From contig CAJQUW010014786.1 of assembly GCA_907163375.1 (NCBI GenBank), forward strand, positions 62,001 through 126,000: 64,000 nucleotides of DNA. The letters run 5' to 3'. The notes beneath the pieces are model-generated. The model saw only the letters and a list, made by a program, of their open reading frames with translations, was not told where the DNA came from and made no database searches. The DNA comes from Prostheceraeus crozeri (Eukaryota; Platyhelminthes; Polycladida; Euryleptidae). A program made the translations under genes and the position numbers. Below, piece by piece: positions 60,130 through 64,000 of the stretch; positions within the stretch are counted from its first letter, which is position 1; every line of letters begins with the position of its first letter.

Positions 60130-60820
60130 ATATGAACAATGTTGCACGATGGTAGAACATGCCTTGCCTCACAGTCTCCTCATCAAGTAGGTCATAAAAC
60201 AGCGCGTTGAATATAACGGCAATGATATTTCTCGATGTTCAAAATGTCTGTTATAGTTAGAATTTCACTTTATTAATCAGAAGGTGTGTCAAGCACGTGC
60301 AAGCAGATACTGAATTTTTCAGCATTCATTCTCAACTATATCAATGATTTTCTGCACATAGCAGTCACTATTTGTCTGACCTTTTATATTCTTCAGATAA
60401 TCAATTCGAGGTTGTCTGCATCTTTTGACAATCGTTGGAAGTCTTATCAAAGGAAATACTGTGTTCCACTGCTGAGGTAAGTGATTGTTCATTTTGCATA
60501 ATAAATATCGGATATCTCAACCACCGAGTGTTCCAAAAGTCCTTGTCACAAGAATCAACACCTTCTAAATCCCTCTTTGATGTCAAGATGTGAGACTACT
60601 ACGAGACTACAAACATTCACTTTCTTTCATTTGGTTGCATGATTGGTGTTGAGGCTTCTCAAACAGCCGACACATGAAGTTGGTTTAAGCGTTCATCATG
60701 TATTCTTCGGTTAAGGAGAAATAAGCATCATGACATAGAATTAAGTTTTTATGAAAGCATTTTGTTCCTATTGAAGACTTGAGTTCATGTGCTCATTCTG
60801 TGACGTGCTTGAGCGTATAC
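60130..60820. repeat. Segmental duplication, copy 2 (empty hAT site)
   Basis: Near-identical to 51747-52398 followed directly by the counterpart of 53914-53950. It carries a fourth exon-like cassette (60397-60476). Confidence 0.9.
60397..60476 (+). other. 80-bp exon-like cassette, copy 4
   Basis: Same sequence and splice-like borders as 52017-52096. Confidence 0.5.
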
Positions 60821-61340
60821 CCACGAGGAAGAAGTACAACACTTTGCAGCTGTCACTGAGAGATGCATGTACAACCAGAATAAAGCGGAGTTTCTGCTCA
60901 ATAGATAATTCACTGTCACCACTCATTTCAGTAAAGTCAAGTGTAGGTCTATATGATGACTGTGCGCTACTTCTTCAATGCAGTTCAAGCTGAAAGATCA
61001 GAATTCTAAACATTGTAACTGTCGTAAAACAGATGGACTTCTGTATTCCACTTGGAATTGAAAAAAGAATATATTGATGTTGCCTTCGATTATCAGTCAG
61101 CTTCGCAGGCGACGAGGACTTTTGGAGCACAAGGCTCAACATAGTAATGCAGATTTCAAAAGTTATTCTCAACTCAGGTCTAAATGGTTTTTGATTTGCT
61201 ACACTGCATCATTTTGCATCGTTTTCTTCAATTAATGGATTATATCAATCGACAATCCCATAAGCTGTTTCGATTAGTGAGTCAAAGCAGTTGCAGTGTC
61301 ATTTTGCCATGTCGTATGTCCTGAGTTGGAAGCGGCAGGC
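60821..61340. other. No gene identified
   Basis: Short frames only, with nothing recognised. Confidence 0.4.
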
Positions 61341-61344
61341 ATTT

Positions 61345-61687
61345 CAGACCTGGACCCGAACAGTTCACTCTAGGCCACTACCCGTCGTGGACCATTCACT
61401 CTAGGCCACTACCGGGCGCTGACCATTCACTCTAGGCCGCTACCCGGTGTGGACCATTCACTCTAGGCCCCTACCCGGCGTGGACCATTCACTCTAGGCC
61501 CCTAACCCGGCGTGGACCATTCACTCTAGGCCCCTACCCGGCGTGGACCATTCACTCTAGGCCCCTACCCGGCGTGGACCATTCACTCTAGGCCACTACC
61601 CGGCGTGGACCATTCACTCTAGGCCACTACCGGGCGTGGACCATTCACTCTAGGCCACTACCGGGCGTGGACCATTCACTCTAGGCC
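61345..61687. repeat. 31-bp minisatellite, about eleven copies
   Basis: Unit GGACCATTCACTCTAGGCC followed by (A/C)CTACC(C/G)GGCGT. Single-base variants alternate between units. It is GC-rich compared with its surroundings. Confidence 0.95.
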
Positions 61688-61689
61688 CG

Positions 61690-64000
61690 GACTCGGCCAT
61701 TCAGACCATTCAGCAGGTTCATTGAGTATTGAATGAAATTATTAGTACTCTTTTATTTACATCAAACTTTCATCGCGCAACTAAACAGCAGCATCGCATC
61801 TTTCTAGGTCGGCTCAGTATGTAGATCGCTGATTGAGAATTTCATATTAAATATTCATTTATATATTCATATTATTTTACCATCTTTCAAAAGATTTCCA
61901 TTAATAATTGCTTCTAATACAATATCGTCAACATTGGTCTGGTTAAAGTTTTGGAATTCGGTAAAGAAAACATGAATATGGGAGAATCTAGCGATGAGGA
62001 GCCGCATTAGGAGATGATTCGAGTCTGGAATCCGAACACTGCCCACACTTTCGGAATTTGATGACTGAAAAATGTCACATTAAGCGAACAATCTCCATAT
62101 TTGATAACTTGATGCAGCAGATTGATGGTTTAAAATGCTATTTTACCTGCAGCTGTTGGAAGAAACTGTCTATGTATGTCATAAGTAGCCATTGTTGATG
62201 GGCTGAATTCCAAGTACAGAAAAATTGGATTGCAATTGGCGGAGTCATGGACGGATCTTTAGTCTTGTGGATTAATGACAATGTCTCAAAACATTTCATG
62301 GACTCAACTGTCTGACCATCAGCGCTTTATGATCAAGTTCAAGACTTTATTTGAAATTATTTGATTTTCTTTACGATCTTGTAGTACATCTAATCTAATA
62401 CTGTTTTGGATCTGTTACGAAATTGGTTGTCATCCACATGGAAAAGTTATTAACTCCTTCCGAAAATTCTGTCATTAGAAATCGCAAGAAAATGCCCTAA
62501 TTGAAACAGAATCATCGAATTGAAATTAGCGTGCTTTTACGGCTCAATTCCTCAGCTTTCGTGTCGCTTACCTGTAGCACTACTTTCATTGAATTATTGA
62601 TCAAAATCACTTGGTAAAGGTTTCGTGAAATTGTGCTGTAAAGGCTAGAAATTCACAAAAGTCATCTGTCGGGCGTACATTGTAATAATAATTCTGATTC
62701 ATTACGATTGATATTAACACTGATATGCTCTTGATAATACATGAACATTCCACACACACAATCGTTTTGTGAGAAAATCACCAATGGAACTCTCTTTTAT
62801 AAAATGAGGCTGCGTTATCAAACACGTCGTTGTGATAGGTTTTTGGTTCTGTTTATTGATATTATCAGGACAGGAGTAATTCTGGTGTGATGAAAGTCTC
62901 AGATGCATCAATTTTCTCTACTTGAAATAATTTGATGTCAACGCTATCGCTAATTAAGCTTATGCTTTTGAGAAAACTTCGTGCTGAAGTTTTCCACCAA
63001 ACACTGTCGGACGTACATAGAGTAAGACTTTTCCTATATTTATTCCCGAAAACTTTATAGGAATTATCTCTTGTTTGAATAGCCTATGAATCGTAAGTTC
63101 AAATGAATTGAGTGAAAGAGAATCATTCTTTACATGATTGCAGGAGTATATCTTTGCATGCAATTCATTGTCTAAACAAATCAACCTGTGGATCCGACAG
63201 GAGTTCGTCTTACTGAGATTCAAACTTATTTGACAGCACAAATCGTCAATCTAATTATAGACTACATACCATAGATATCTTTCCATCATCTGAACCTGAC
63301 CTCAGAGCACTCCTGACAACCAATGAGGAGAAAGGATTTGCTTTTCTTACTCGTCGCATGAATATCTTAACATAAATGCACTGTAGTACTATAGTTGTTG
63401 TAAGTGCTTTGTCCACTAAAGTATCTGCATCTATTACCAGTCTATCTATAAATAGAAACCATGATTAACTGAAATTTCATATAACAGAGCTTTTTCAGAA
63501 TTTGAATTGAAAATTGAAATGAGTTTAACTAATGCAAGATGTTTTATATTTACTGTGTCAGGAAATTACATCAATTTAGAATGCACATTGAACAGTATTG
63601 ATTCACGAATATTCAACTATCAGAATCAACAAGTCATAAGTCTCTAATAGACATCTGTAGTCCTATTGTGACTTTAAATTCAGAGGTGCACCAAATTTGA
63701 ATGTGTCTGACTTTTTTTATTTCTTAAAGAGTTCTTTCATCATTGTTTTTGATTTTTATTTTAATAATTAATAAGAGTTAATTGAAACAAATTATTGAAG
63801 CATACGAGGCCTGCATGTGGATTAGGGTGTAACAGTTAATTCACAATTGATGCTAGGGGTCATTGTTTATCACAGCAGATATTTTATGAAAGGTTTTTCC
63901 ATTATACATGTACATGTATATCGAACGACAACATGAAAAGTTCTCTGAACCTCTTTGAAGCCAGGAGAAAAAATGCTTCACGTTGAGTATTGACTTCTAG
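61690..64000. other. AT-rich terminal stretch, nothing identified
   Basis: No convincing coding region, RNA gene or repeat family recognised on either strand. The longest frames are under 100 codons and show no motif. Confidence 0.4.

Overview
The window looks like repeat-rich intergenic DNA from an animal, probably a marine invertebrate. The evidence is GT-AG introns, AATAAA signals, TATA promoters, animal-type DNA transposons (hAT, piggyBac, Merlin), CR1/L2-like LINEs, Polinton-type virus-like elements and many minisatellites. I cannot name the species. I found no complete host gene, only one unassigned exon-like ORF (50778-51026, minus) and a few exon-like cassettes.

The most striking feature is a nest of insertions that can be read from interrupted reading frames and duplicated target sites. 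A minus-strand LINE ORF1 (2432-2986 and 48097-48258) is split by a plus-strand LINE (2987 to about 48096). That LINE's reverse transcriptase is split by a 34.65-kb block (3565-38215) with inverted termini beginning AGTAGTAAG and a near-perfect 6-bp target duplication. This block holds two elements. The inner one (4069-21722) is a broken Polinton/adintovirus-like copy with a perfect GAGCTC duplication. It carries a protease, integrase, PLA2-like domain, major and minor capsid proteins, protein-primed DNA polymerase, packaging ATPase and a fibre-like coiled coil. The outer one (about 17 kb without the Polinton) is a giant, nearly perfect palindrome and matches no element class I know.

Each palindrome arm carries the same compact gene set, transcribed toward the centre. 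The set is a coiled-coil protein behind a TATA box and a 5'-UTR intron; two small proteins, each behind a copy of a 144-bp hairpin-rich block; overlapping ORFs; a 5' exon ending in ATG; a small basic protein; a RING-like finger; and a DEDDh (DnaQ-fold) exonuclease-like protein. The centre is a long array of units of about 30 bp, each containing AATAAA, whose orientation flips near 30075. The element has no recognisable polymerase, integrase or capsid gene, but its Polinton-like termini suggest mobilisation in trans. It is my main candidate for an undescribed system.

The inner Polinton is peppered with small GC-rich double-hairpin cassettes with three-base loops. Several lie in frame inside genes, several sit at gene 3' ends, and one is flanked by an 18-bp direct repeat. 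They look like a miniature mobile element living inside the Polinton.

From 39543 to 48040 an 8.5-kb CAC...GTG element with subterminal repeats interrupts the LINE tail. It contains a 1.2-kb foldback element, a piggyBac relic, a 160-bp tandem array and a non-autonomous Merlin element. From 48.1 kb on there are a 76-bp minisatellite tied to a foldback element, a well-formed hammerhead ribozyme (50171-50217), a LINE ORF2 end, a segmental duplication with filled and empty sites for a hAT-type element, a nearly full-length but dead piggyBac (55251-58120), and a 31-bp minisatellite (about 61345-61687). The last 2.3 kb shows nothing I can identify.
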